From assembly GCF_036013955.1 (NCBI RefSeq), contig NZ_CP107903.1, positions 9,672,001 through 9,736,000 on the forward strand: a stretch of DNA of 64,000 bases. Direction: 5' to 3'. Below are positions 8,774 through 17,091 of the stretch, piece after piece. A program made the position numbers and the translations under genes. A model generated the notes under the pieces. That model saw only the letters and a list, made by a program, of their open reading frames with translations. It was not told the origin of the DNA and ran no database searches. Source of the stretch: Streptomyces sp. NBC_00459 (GTDB taxonomy: Bacteria > Actinomycetota > Actinomycetes > Streptomycetales > Streptomycetaceae). Position 1 is the first letter of the stretch. The number at the start of each line of letters is the position of its first letter.

Positions 8774-8787
8774 TCAAGCGTTTGACA
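8774..8787 (+). promoter_or_regulatory. MarR-type operator overlapping the SDR -35 box
   Basis: The imperfect dyad TCAAGCGTTTGA (8774-8785) overlaps a TTGACA hexamer at 8782-8787 in the MarR/SDR intergenic gap. The same layout, TCAA-N4-TTGA with TTGACA starting eight bases into the dyad, recurs at 10367-10380 before the aldehyde dehydrogenase gene. This suggests one repressor controls both genes. Binding is inferred. Confidence 0.55.
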
Positions 8788-8817
8788 TAACAACAGCGTT
8801 TGAAGAACACTAACCTC

Positions 8818-9633
8818 ATGATTCGCACCAATGCTCTGATTACTGGCGCCTCCTCCGGCATCGGCGCCGCCTACGCCCGCCTCCTGGCGGACGACCACAA
8901 CCTCATCCTGGTCGCGCGACGTGCCGACCGGCTCGCCGAGCTCGCCGAGGAACTCCGCGCCCGTGGAGCGGCCGTCGAGGTGTTGCCCGCCGACCTCGCG
9001 ACCCAGGACGGCATCGCCGCAGTCGCCACCCGGCTGGCCGTCGGCGATGTACGCATGCTGATCAGCAACGCCGGTGCCGGCGGATACGCTCCGCTGACCG
9101 ATGTCGACCCGGCCGAAATCCAGGGCCTTCTCACCCTCAACGCGGTCGCCCCCGTCCTGCTGGTCCGCGCCGCGCTTCCCGGAATGCTCGCGGCCGGGGA
9201 AGGAAGCGTCGTCACTGTCGCCTCGCTGCTCGCCTTCAGTGCGGGCAGTACTTTCGCCGTTCGAGCGGACGGCACACCCCCGCAGGCACCCCGGCGTACC
9301 CTCTACGTCGCTGCGAAGGCCGCCACTGTGGGATTCACGCGCACGCTCGCGGGCGAACTCGCCGACACCCCGGTCCGTGTCCAGGTGGTGTGCCCCAGCA
9401 TCGTGGCGACGGAGTGGAACGGTGGTGTCTCGCGCGGCAACCCGCAGGCCATGCTGCCTGAGGACGTGGCCTCGGCCAGCCTGGCCGGCCTGCGCCTCGG
9501 TGAGACCGTCTGTGTCCCTGGCCTGGAGGACCAGGACTCCGTGCTGGACGCGCTGCTCGCTGCGGAGGCCGGTGTGATGTCGGGCGGCTTCCGGCCCGCC
9601 CTCGCGACTCGCTACACGGATCGGCCAGCCTAG
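8818..9633 (+). CDS. Short-chain dehydrogenase/reductase
   Basis: A 271-residue classical SDR starting at ATG 8818. The cofactor site is ITGASSGIG (residues 9-17), the structural motif is SNAGAGG, and the catalytic residues are a Ser in TVASLLAFS and YVAAK. ARRADR after strand 2 suggests NADP preference. The strand order and length match cytoplasmic SDRs of the KR/DltE type that act on small aliphatic or aromatic alcohols and ketones; the exact substrate cannot be read from sequence. It lies divergent from MarR copy 2 with an operator-like dyad in the gap, so induction by an aromatic or aldehyde ligand is plausible. Confidence 0.88.
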   Translation: MIRTNALITGASSGIGAAYARLLADDHNLILVARRADRLAELAEELRARGAAVEVLPADLATQDGIAAVATRLAVGDVRMLISNAGAGGYAPLTDVDPAEIQGLLTLNAVAPVLLVRAALPGMLAAGEGSVVTVASLLAFSAGSTFAVRADGTPPQAPRRTLYVAAKAATVGFTRTLAGELADTPVRVQVVCPSIVATEWNGGVSRGNPQAMLPEDVASASLAGLRLGETVCVPGLEDQDSVLDALLAAEAGVMSGGFRPALATRYTDRPA

Positions 9634-10366
9634 GCGGCGATGGCCGGCCGGCGGGCGGGTGGTGGATCTCCTGTCGTCCGCCCGTCTTCCGGATCCGGCT
9701 GTCGGCCTGTGTCCGATGGGGTGCCAGGTCGAGTGACCGTGAGGGTCGGCCACTCTGGACTTCGAGTCAAGATGAGCCGGAAGCCTGTGCTCGTCTATTT
9801 CCCTCTGTCTGTTGACCGGTTGCTGGTCCACAACTACCTTGGCTCTCGTTCAAGAGCGACGAGGTGGGTGGGCCTACAGCGCTCAAGGGTGGACCGGGCC
9901 GGCGGCGGCTCTTTGCTGCGCCGGCGTGGTGATCAATCCTCTCGGAGTCGAGAAGGTCGACTCGGCTGCCGCGGCATCTTCCGAGACTGCGTGAGTTCGG
10001 AGGCCCTCAGGGCCACCCGGGTCAGTCCAAGGATCCGGACCCCGTCGACTGCGCGACTGGGCCTGTCGGTATACGCGCTGCCACTCCGGGGCTGATCGGC
10101 GGCGCGGGTCGGCGCACCGGCGAGTGGGGTGGGTGATGTCAGCCCGAACCTCCTGTGCGGGAGTGGTGCGCGCCAGGTAGGGCCATGAACAGGCCGAGTT
10201 CTCTGTGCTGGATCAGGCTTCCGGTCAAGCGCACCAGGCTCCTGGGTGCCGTCCTCGGTAGCCGTCCGCGCGCCTTGGCCTCCTTGGCCGCTGTCGACCG
10301 TGTGCCCGTTTCGTTCCTCGGCGTGGATCGATCCGAACGACAGAAGCACAAGTGTATTGGTATCTA
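9634..10366. other. Long spacer without a supported gene
   Basis: About 730 bases separate the SDR gene from the aldehyde dehydrogenase promoter. Open frames here on both strands have arginine- and serine-rich compositions without domains or good starts. G/C bias is weaker than in the flanking genes, suggesting decayed or non-coding DNA. I see no tRNA or clear repeat. Confidence 0.4.
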
Positions 10367-10402
10367 TCAAATGCTTGACACTCGCCCAGTGGTTGATAAT
10401 CT
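10367..10402 (+). promoter_or_regulatory. Promoter and MarR-type operator before the aldehyde dehydrogenase gene
   Basis: TTGACA at 10375-10380 and TAATCT at 10397-10402 are 16 bases apart and resemble a housekeeping sigma promoter. The dyad TCAAATGCTTGA at 10367-10378 overlaps the -35 box as in the SDR promoter at 8774. The start codon is about 160 bases downstream, leaving a long leader. Confidence 0.5.
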
Positions 10403-10563
10403 GGCACTTGCGACGGCCTTCGGGTCATCGCTGAAGTTCATTCACGTCGGCGCGCCCGCTCTCACACAGCGCCTCTTCGCCGCGCCGAACACCGCGTCCG
10501 CCACCCCGGCGCCCTCAAGGTGCAGCCCGGGTACTGGAGGGCGTAACAAAGTGGGAGAAAACC

Positions 10564-12099
10564 GTGAGCAACAACAATCCGACGAGCACGCGTGATGGAG
10601 TCATCGGACAGGACGGCAGTGAGGTCATCACCGTCGACCAGGCCACCGGAGCCGAGTTCGCGCGATACCCCGTGGCGGGGAAGAAGGAGGCGGCCGAGGC
10701 CGTCGCTGACGCCCGCTCGGTCGCCGCGGCCTGGTGGGACCTCGGATTCGAGGGCCGCGCGGAGCGGCTGCGTGCCTGGCGACGGGAGATAGCCGTCAGT
10801 GGCGAGGAGGGCGCCGCACTCATTCACGCCGAGAACGGCAAGCCCCTCGATGAGGCCCGCGTGGAAGTGCTCGGGATTCTGGAACACGTGCAGTACGCCA
10901 TCGAGAACGCCGAGCGTGTGCTGGGACGCCGGGATCTCCCCGGCAGCCACACCGTGCCCAATCAGCGCGCGTGGCTCGAATACCAGCCCTACGGCGTCGT
11001 CGGTGTCATCGGTCCGTGGAACTTCCCCCTGCTCACCCCCGGGGCCATCCTGATCGAGGCGATCGCGGCCGGCAACGCCGCCATCCTCAAGCCCAGCCAG
11101 ATCACGCCCGGCGTCGGGGAGTGGCTCGTCCGGACCTGGCAGCGGGCCGTTCCCGACCTTCCCTCCGTCCTGCAGAGCCTGAACGGGTTCGGGGCCACGG
11201 GCGGGGCGCTCATCGAGGCAGGTCTGAACAAGCTCGCCTTCACCGGCAGCGTCACCACGGGCAAGACCGTGGCCGCCCAGTGCGCACAGTCCCTGACCCC
11301 CGTTCTGCTGGAACTGGGAGGAAAGGACGGCGTCGTCGTGGCCGAGGACGCCGACCTGGACGAAGCCGCCAGGCACGTCGTGTGGGGCGCCATGCAGAAC
11401 ACCGGACACGGCTGCATCAGTCTCGAAGTGGCCTACGTCGTCGAGTCGGTCCACGACGAGTTCGTCGAGAAGGTCAGCGAGCTCGCCAAGCAGGTTCGCG
11501 TCGGCAGTGGCGAGGACGCGGAGATCGGGCCGGTTCCCCTGCCCACCCAGATCCCGATCATCCGGGAGCACATCCGGGACGCTCTCGAACGCGGTGCGAC
11601 AGCCACCGTAGGCGGCCTCGACGCGGTGGGCGACCGCTATGTCACACCCACCGTCCTCGTCGGCGTGACCCCCGACTCCCTCGCGGCGACGGAGGAGACG
11701 TTCGGTCCGACACTGGCCGTCGTCAAGGTCGCCGACACCGAAGAGGCCATCGCTCACATCAACGCCGGCCGGTACGGACTGGGCAGTGCCGTCTTCAGCC
11801 GCGACCGCGGCGAAGCCATCGCCCGTCAGCTCCGCGTCGGAATGACCAGCGTCAACGACGCACTGGTGTTCTCCATGAACCCCGCGGTGCCCTTCGGCGG
11901 TCGCGGCGACAGCGGCTACGGGCGCAAGCAGGGCGAAGAAGGACTCCGGGAGTTCGCCTACCCGCACTCCTTCACCGCCAGGACCGGCCCCGCCCAGTTC
12001 TCGGCCAGCACCTTCGGCAGGCCCGCGGGCGCCATTGAGGGAGCTCTCGCCGGTGTGCGCGACAGGATCCTGGCCGAGAGCGACAAGAAGACCGCCTGA
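10564..12099 (+). CDS. Aldehyde dehydrogenase (NAD(P)-dependent)
   Basis: A 511-residue member of the ALDH superfamily starting at GTG 10564 after GTGGGAGAAAA. The cofactor region has GVIGPWNFPLLTP and LKPSQITPGVGEW; FTGSVTTGK is the NAD-binding glycine motif; LLELGGKDGVVV carries the general-base Glu, and GHGCIS the nucleophilic Cys. The C-terminal PFGGRGDSGYGRKQGEEGL is typical. It would oxidise an aldehyde to its acid in the cytoplasm. Substrate is unknown; the neighbouring decarboxylase-like enzyme and salicylate operon make an aromatic or hydroxylated aldehyde the best guess. The operator-like dyad upstream suggests control by the MarR proteins. Confidence 0.92.
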   Translation: MSNNNPTSTRDGVIGQDGSEVITVDQATGAEFARYPVAGKKEAAEAVADARSVAAAWWDLGFEGRAERLRAWRREIAVSGEEGAALIHAENGKPLDEARVEVLGILEHVQYAIENAERVLGRRDLPGSHTVPNQRAWLEYQPYGVVGVIGPWNFPLLTPGAILIEAIAAGNAAILKPSQITPGVGEWLVRTWQRAVPDLPSVLQSLNGFGATGGALIEAGLNKLAFTGSVTTGKTVAAQCAQSLTPVLLELGGKDGVVVAEDADLDEAARHVVWGAMQNTGHGCISLEVAYVVESVHDEFVEKVSELAKQVRVGSGEDAEIGPVPLPTQIPIIREHIRDALERGATATVGGLDAVGDRYVTPTVLVGVTPDSLAATEETFGPTLAVVKVADTEEAIAHINAGRYGLGSAVFSRDRGEAIARQLRVGMTSVNDALVFSMNPAVPFGGRGDSGYGRKQGEEGLREFAYPHSFTARTGPAQFSASTFGRPAGAIEGALAGVRDRILAESDKKTA

Positions 12100-12353
12100 C
12101 CGACCGGCGACCGGAAGCCCACGGTCCGGGCCGACATCCACCCCGCCGCCAGACCGGTCACCGACTGACTGACGGCACCGGATCCGGGAGGGCTGTGCAC
12201 GCCTCGGACCCGGTCGCCGGACACGGTCCGTCGCCCAGTGCGAGCCGACCACAACAGCCGATGTCCCACTGGGGAACGACGCGCACCTCCGCGGAGCACG
12301 ATTGCGATGGGACGTCCCGACAACCACCGCGCCACCATCGAGGGAGAGCGGAC

Positions 12354-13547
12354 ATGTCCGACGAACGTCCTTTCCGAGCCGTGACTCCACCCGCCGAGCC
12401 CCTGACCGCAGCCACCCGGCGAGGATTCCTCGCCGCGACCGCCGCTGCCGGAGGAGCCGCCGTAGCCGGCGGTCTGGTCGCGGGACAACCCGCGCTCGCC
12501 GCGGAGGCAGTGCCTGGCAGCCCTGCCTCCATGAAAGTCGGCGGCTCGAAAGACCATCGGAACGCCAAGAAGGAGAAGAAGATGCGCATCGTAGCTGTGG
12601 AGGAGGCGTTCTCCATTCCCGGAGCCATCCGGCAGGAGGCGGCGATCCGTCAGCGCTTGGAGGCAACGGAGGAGACCAAGCGGGAGTGGTTCCGGCGCCT
12701 GGACGACGTGACCGAACTGCGGCTGGCCGACATGGACGCCAACGGCGTCGACATGCAGGTCCTCTCTTACTCCACGCCGGGCCTGGAAGTGATCGAGGAT
12801 CCGGCGGAGGCGGTGGCCGTGGCGCGACGGGTCAACGACTATCTGGCCAAGGCGGTCGCCAGTCATCCGAAGCGGTTCGCGGGCTTCGCGGTCCTTCCGC
12901 TGCAGGACCCGAAGGCCGCCGTCGTGGAGCTGCGCCGGGCGGTGAACGAGCTCGGGCTCAAGGGTGTGCTGTACAACGACCATGTACGGGGGCACTACCT
13001 GGACGAGCCGCAGTTCAGGCCCGTATGGGCCGAGCTGGAGCGCCTCGGCGTGACGCTGTATCTGCATCCGGCTGTCATTCCGGCCGACAAGTGGCGTGTC
13101 TTCGACGGGCATCCCGTGCTGGTCGGGCCGTCCTGGGGCTGGACCGCGACGGTGGGCGCCCATGCACTCCGGCTGATCTACGGCGGCGTGTTCGACGAGT
13201 TCCCGGGCGCATCAGTGATGTTGGGTCACATGGGCGAGCTGCTGCCGTTCCAGATGGCCCGGCTCGACAGCCGCTACCCCGCCCAAGTTCCGGTTGAGCG
13301 GAGGGTGCAGCACCTGCCCTCGTACTACCTGCGCAACAACGTGTACGTCACCACCAGCGGAGTCATGTCCCATGCCGCGCTGCTGGGAGCCGTCCATGCT
13401 GTCGGTGTCGACCGGGTGCTGTTCTCCATCGACTACCCGTTCGAGTCCAGCGCCGATGCGGTGGCGTTCCTGCGTTCCGCACCGTACGCGCGGGCCGACC
13501 TCGCCCGCATCGCGCACGGCAATGCCGAACGCGTTCTGGGGCTGTGA
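12354..13547 (+). CDS. Amidohydrolase-2 family protein (dihydroxybenzoate decarboxylase-like) with fused Tat leader
   Basis: The 397-residue frame starts at ATG 12354 after GAGGGAGAG. Residues 1-50 form a Tat leader (TRRGFLA ... QPALAA). The amidohydrolase begins at an internal Met (12582) that has its own AAGGAGAAGAAG site; from there the protein is 321 residues, the usual size for gamma-resorcylate and 2,3-dihydroxybenzoate decarboxylases. Metal-site motifs are VEEAFSIP (E-x-A rather than E-x-H), YLHPA, LGHMGE and SIDYPFES. Family members are Zn- or Mn-dependent nonoxidative decarboxylases of hydroxybenzoates or related hydrolases. Two products, exported and cytoplasmic, are possible. The leader resembles that of the oxidase Fe-S subunit at 238 even past the cleavage site. 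Confidence 0.85.
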   Translation: MSDERPFRAVTPPAEPLTAATRRGFLAATAAAGGAAVAGGLVAGQPALAAEAVPGSPASMKVGGSKDHRNAKKEKKMRIVAVEEAFSIPGAIRQEAAIRQRLEATEETKREWFRRLDDVTELRLADMDANGVDMQVLSYSTPGLEVIEDPAEAVAVARRVNDYLAKAVASHPKRFAGFAVLPLQDPKAAVVELRRAVNELGLKGVLYNDHVRGHYLDEPQFRPVWAELERLGVTLYLHPAVIPADKWRVFDGHPVLVGPSWGWTATVGAHALRLIYGGVFDEFPGASVMLGHMGELLPFQMARLDSRYPAQVPVERRVQHLPSYYLRNNVYVTTSGVMSHAALLGAVHAVGVDRVLFSIDYPFESSADAVAFLRSAPYARADLARIAHGNAERVLGL

Positions 13548-13609
13548 ACGGCTGACAGTCCGCGTGGGCCCGCATTCCCTTCACCCGCGGTGCGACCTGA
13601 GGAGCCACG

Positions 13610-14530
13610 ATGCCCAAAGCAGTGCGATTCACCGAGTACGGCGGCATCGGCGTACTGAACGTGGTCGATGTCGAACGGACCGTGCCCGGTGAACGCCAGG
13701 TCCTCGTCAAGGTGGTGGCGGCCGGGATCAACCCGGGCGAGGCCGCGATCCGGCGGGGGTTCCTGCACGACAGGTTTCCGGCGACGTTTCCGTCGGGGCA
13801 GGGCAGCGACCTCGCCGGGATTGTCGAGGAACTCGGCACGGGAGCCACCGGATTCGCCGTCGGTGACGAAGTGATCGGCTTCACCCACAAGCGGGCCAGC
13901 CACGCCGAGTACGTGATCGTCGACGACGACCACCTCACCCCCCGACCTGCGGCGGTCCCGTGGGAGCAGGCAGGCGCGCTCTTCGTCGCCGGGACCACGG
14001 CGTACGCGGCCGTGCACGCCGTCAGGGTCAAGCGTGGCGAGACCGTCGTCGTCTCCGGGGCCGCAGGCGGAGTGGGCTCTCTCGTCGTGCAACTCGCCCG
14101 GCACGCCGGAGCCACCGTCATCGGCCTGGCCAGTGAGCCCCACCACGCATGGCTCGCCCGGCACGGAGCGATCCCACTCACCTATGGCGAGGATGTCGGC
14201 GAGCGCATCCGCGCGGTGGCCGGCGGCACGATCGACGCCTTCATCGACACCTTCGGCGCTCCCTACGTCGAACTGGCACTGGAACTCGGTGTACCCGGTG
14301 AACGGATCAACACGATCATCGACTTCCCCGGCGCGGCCAAGCACGGCACCAAGGCGGAGGGCAGCGCGGCGGCGGCAAGCGCCGACGTTCTGCGGGAACT
14401 CGCCACGCTGATCGCCGATGGGGATCTGGAGATCCCCGTAGCAGGCGTCTACCAGCTCGACGAAGTCCGAGAGGCCTTCCGAGAGCTGGAACGCCGACAC
14501 ACGAACGGCAAGATCGTTCTCAGGCCCTGA
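13610..14530 (+). CDS. NADP-dependent quinone-oxidoreductase-like MDR protein
   Basis: A 306-residue zinc-free medium-chain reductase starting at ATG 13610 after GAGGAGCC. The N-terminal GroES-like half has AAGINPGEAAIRRG, and the nucleotide-binding half has VSGAAGGVGSLVVQLARHAGATVIG. It ends in the typical NGKIVLRP. Structural-zinc cysteines are absent, which places it with quinone reductases and enoyl reductases rather than alcohol dehydrogenases. It sits between the decarboxylase-like gene and the second aldehyde dehydrogenase and is probably co-transcribed with them. The substrate is unknown. Confidence 0.88.
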   Translation: MPKAVRFTEYGGIGVLNVVDVERTVPGERQVLVKVVAAGINPGEAAIRRGFLHDRFPATFPSGQGSDLAGIVEELGTGATGFAVGDEVIGFTHKRASHAEYVIVDDDHLTPRPAAVPWEQAGALFVAGTTAYAAVHAVRVKRGETVVVSGAAGGVGSLVVQLARHAGATVIGLASEPHHAWLARHGAIPLTYGEDVGERIRAVAGGTIDAFIDTFGAPYVELALELGVPGERINTIIDFPGAAKHGTKAEGSAAAASADVLRELATLIADGDLEIPVAGVYQLDEVREAFRELERRHTNGKIVLRP

Positions 14531-14609
14531 CGGGCCGTCATCGACCGGCTGCCACCGCATCTTGCGAGCGAGCCGTCAAACCAAGCACACCCCTGAACGG
14601 AGCAAGGCC

Positions 14610-16100
14610 GTGGCCAAGCCGTCACAACCCGAGATCCGCACCCGGTGGTCGTCCCAGGACGCCGCCGATCAGTTCACCGTCGACAACCCCGCGACCGGCG
14701 CGCCACTGGCCGTCGTCCAGGGCGCCGGCGACAAGGAAGTCGACCAGGCCGTACAGGCGGCCTACGACGCGCACTTCTCCTGGAAGGCCCGCACCGCCCG
14801 CGAGCGTGGCAGCTGGCTGCGGAAGATCGCTCAGGCGATCCGCGAGCACGCCGACGAGATCGCGACCCTGGAGTGCAGCGACAACGGCAAACCCCTGACC
14901 CAGGCGCGCAACGGGGACGTGAACGCGGCGATCGGGCTCTTCGAGTATTTCGCGAGCCTGTGCGACTCCATGCCCGGTCAGGTCAACGACGGCGGAAGCC
15001 TGCTGGACATCACGGTGCTCGAACCCTACGGCGTCATCGCCGCGATCGTGCCGTTCAACTGGCCGCCGATCCACACCGCCAGCAAGCTGGCCCCGGCGCT
15101 GGCCGTCGGCAACGCGGTGGTGATCAAGCCGCCGGAGCAGGCCCCGCTCTCAGCCATGCGCATGGTGGAGATCATCCAGTCCGTCCTGCCCGACGACGTG
15201 GTCCACATCCTTCCCGGCACCGGCTCGATCGGGTCCCGGCTCGCCGGCCACCCGCTCGTCGGCAAGATCTCGTTCACCGGGTCGCCCACCACCGGCGTCT
15301 CGGTCATCAAGACCGCTGCCGACAACCTGACGCCGACCCTGATGGAGCTCGGTGGCAAGGACCCGTTCATCATCTTCGAGGACGCGGACCTCGACCTGGC
15401 GGTGCCGTGGGCGATCGAGGGCGGCCTCTACAACCAGGGCGAGGCCTGCACCTCGGCGTCGCGTGTCCTGGTACACGCCGACGTCTACGACGAGGTCGCG
15501 CGCCGCTACGGCAACGCGGTGAAGCGGCTGCGCGTCGGCAACGGCATCGATCCCGGCACGCACATCGGACCGATGGTGTCCGCCGCCCAGCGCAAGCGGG
15601 TGCTGGACTACATCGACATAGGTGTCCAGGAGGGTGCCACGATCGCGGCGCAGGCGCCGCTCCCCGATGATCCGGAGCTGGCGGGCGGCTACTACGTCGC
15701 GCCGACACTGTTCACCGGCGTCCGCCCGGACATGCGCATCGCGCAGGAGGAGATCTTCGGCCCGGTCATCTCGATGATCCCGTTCCACGACGAGGACGAG
15801 GCCGTCAGGATCGCCAACGGCACCGAATTCGGCCTGGTCGCCGCGGTGTTCACGCCGGACTCGGAGCGCGCACTGCGGGTCAGCCGCGCCCTGCACACCG
15901 GGTTCGTCTTCGTGAACAACTACAACCGGAACTTCACGGGCACGCCGTTCGGCGGTGTCGGCGCGAGCGGCTACGGCCGGGAAACCTCGGCAGAAACCCT
16001 TCGCGAGTACGGCTACAGCAAGAACATCCGCCTGGTCTCCGGGAGGGGCGAGATGCCGCGCTGGGCGCCGTCCCTGGAGGTGACCGGACACGACAAGTGA
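14610..16100 (+). CDS. Aldehyde dehydrogenase (betaine/aromatic aldehyde dehydrogenase type)
   Basis: A 496-residue ALDH. GTG 14610 with CGGAGC upstream fits the conserved N-terminus better than the in-frame ATG at 14562. Motifs are VPFNWPPIHTASKLAPAL, VIKPPEQAPLSAM, FTGSPTTG, LMELGGKDPFI with the general-base Glu, and GEACTSA with the nucleophilic Cys. It ends with PFGGVGASGYGRETSAETL. It differs clearly from the ALDH at 10564, so this is not a local duplication. With the molybdenum oxidase and the other ALDH it gives the region three aldehyde-oxidising systems. A 15-bp-stem terminator follows. Confidence 0.91.
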   Translation: MAKPSQPEIRTRWSSQDAADQFTVDNPATGAPLAVVQGAGDKEVDQAVQAAYDAHFSWKARTARERGSWLRKIAQAIREHADEIATLECSDNGKPLTQARNGDVNAAIGLFEYFASLCDSMPGQVNDGGSLLDITVLEPYGVIAAIVPFNWPPIHTASKLAPALAVGNAVVIKPPEQAPLSAMRMVEIIQSVLPDDVVHILPGTGSIGSRLAGHPLVGKISFTGSPTTGVSVIKTAADNLTPTLMELGGKDPFIIFEDADLDLAVPWAIEGGLYNQGEACTSASRVLVHADVYDEVARRYGNAVKRLRVGNGIDPGTHIGPMVSAAQRKRVLDYIDIGVQEGATIAAQAPLPDDPELAGGYYVAPTLFTGVRPDMRIAQEEIFGPVISMIPFHDEDEAVRIANGTEFGLVAAVFTPDSERALRVSRALHTGFVFVNNYNRNFTGTPFGGVGASGYGRETSAETLREYGYSKNIRLVSGRGEMPRWAPSLEVTGHDK

Positions 16101-16148
16101 GCAACCCGGTCATCAAGGCGACGTAACCCGCCACGAAGACACGAAGAG

Positions 16149-16190
16149 ACGGCGTGCGGCACCCTTGAGACGGACGGTGCCGCACGCCGT
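16149..16190. terminator. Strong bidirectional terminator
   Basis: Perfect 15-bp stem: ACGGCGTGCGGCACC at 16149-16163 pairs with GGTGCCGCACGCCGT at 16176-16190 around a 12-base loop. It lies between the convergent ALDH and IclR genes. Confidence 0.85.
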
Positions 16191-16198
16191 CGCGCCGT

Positions 16199-16972
16199 TC
16201 ACAGTCCCTGACCGATGTCCTGCACGGCTGCCAGCAGGGGACGGGACAACGCTGCCAGGCTCGCGCGGGTGCACCGGACCGACGGAGCCGCGACCGCCAC
16301 GGCGGCCACGGCGGTGCCTGTGCGGTCACGCACACACGCACCGACGGCGTGCACTCCGCGCTCGCTCTCCTGCAGGTTGATCGCGTAGCCGTCCCGTCGT
16401 ACCGCCACCAGCTCGTTGAACAGGCGCTCCACGTCGCCGGAAGCGTCGGACCCCTCCCCGGGGAGCCCGTTGGGGTAGAGGGCCCGGAGCCGGTCGGCCG
16501 GCAGTGCCGCGAGCATGGCCTTTCCGCCCGAGGTCACATGGGCGGGCAGGAGCGTGCCGGTGCGATAGCTGACCCGCAGCGCCTGTGGGCCCTCCACGCC
16601 GTCCAGGAAGCGGGCTCCGTTGCCATCGAGCACCATCAGGTGGGTCGTCTCACGGACGGCGTCCGCCAGCCGTTGAAGGTGGGGGTGGGCGATGGTGATC
16701 AGGTCCGGGGGAGGGGTCGACCGGCTTCCCCTGATCGCCTGCAGAGCCGGCCCGGGCCGGTACACCTTGTGGCTGTCCTGCACCGCGAATCCCTCGAAGA
16801 CGAGCATCGCCAGGATCCGGTGCGCGGTCGAGCGTGCGACGCCCAGCCGGTCCGCGACGTCCATCACCCGCAGTTCGTCGAGCTCGTGCAGCAGCCGGAC
16901 CACGCGCAGGGCGTTGCCCGCGGCGCTCACCGGATACGAAGGGCCGGGCGAAGGACGAACTGAATTCTCCAT
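16199..16972 (-). CDS. IclR-family regulator, likely controls the salicylate operon
   Basis: A 257-residue IclR protein starting at ATG 16972. The winged helix-turn-helix (about 17-75) includes LRVMDVADRLGVARSTAHRIL and a wing at HKVYRPGPAL. The effector domain follows, with GNGARFLDGVEG, VTSGGKAMLAAL and the C-terminal AVGACVRDRTG. IclR proteins commonly govern aromatic catabolism (PcaR, PobR, GenR). It is transcribed divergently from the gentisate/salicylate operon 120 bases away, which makes it the probable local regulator; the salicylate cluster of Streptomyces strain WA46 also contains a regulator gene (sdgR). Its start overlaps an inverted GAATTC pair. Confidence 0.92.
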   Translation of the reverse strand: MENSVRPSPGPSYPVSAAGNALRVVRLLHELDELRVMDVADRLGVARSTAHRILAMLVFEGFAVQDSHKVYRPGPALQAIRGSRSTPPPDLITIAHPHLQRLADAVRETTHLMVLDGNGARFLDGVEGPQALRVSYRTGTLLPAHVTSGGKAMLAALPADRLRALYPNGLPGEGSDASGDVERLFNELVAVRRDGYAINLQESERGVHAVGACVRDRTGTAVAAVAVAAPSVRCTRASLAALSRPLLAAVQDIGQGL

Positions 16973-16983
16973 AGCGGAATTCT
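16961..16983. promoter_or_regulatory. Probable IclR operator
   Basis: Two GAATTC boxes (16962-16967 and 16977-16982) flank TCCATAGCG, giving an imperfect dyad that spans the iclR start codon. IclR proteins bind short imperfect palindromes of this size near their own promoters. A second ATTCCGC half-site lies at about 16997. Binding is inferred. Confidence 0.45.
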
Positions 16984-17091
16984 ACACTTCATGGATTCCG
17001 CTGAGGGGAAACAGTGGCCTAGCGTCAGGACCAGCGCCGAACGATGTGCGCTTCTTCCGACGGTCGCCGAACACAAGACCTGGAGGTCTCC

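Noticed and set aside
8746-9831. N-terminal extension of MarR copy 2 to 513 residues
   Set aside because: It is antisense to the SDR gene and lacks domains; paralogue length fixes the start at 8745.
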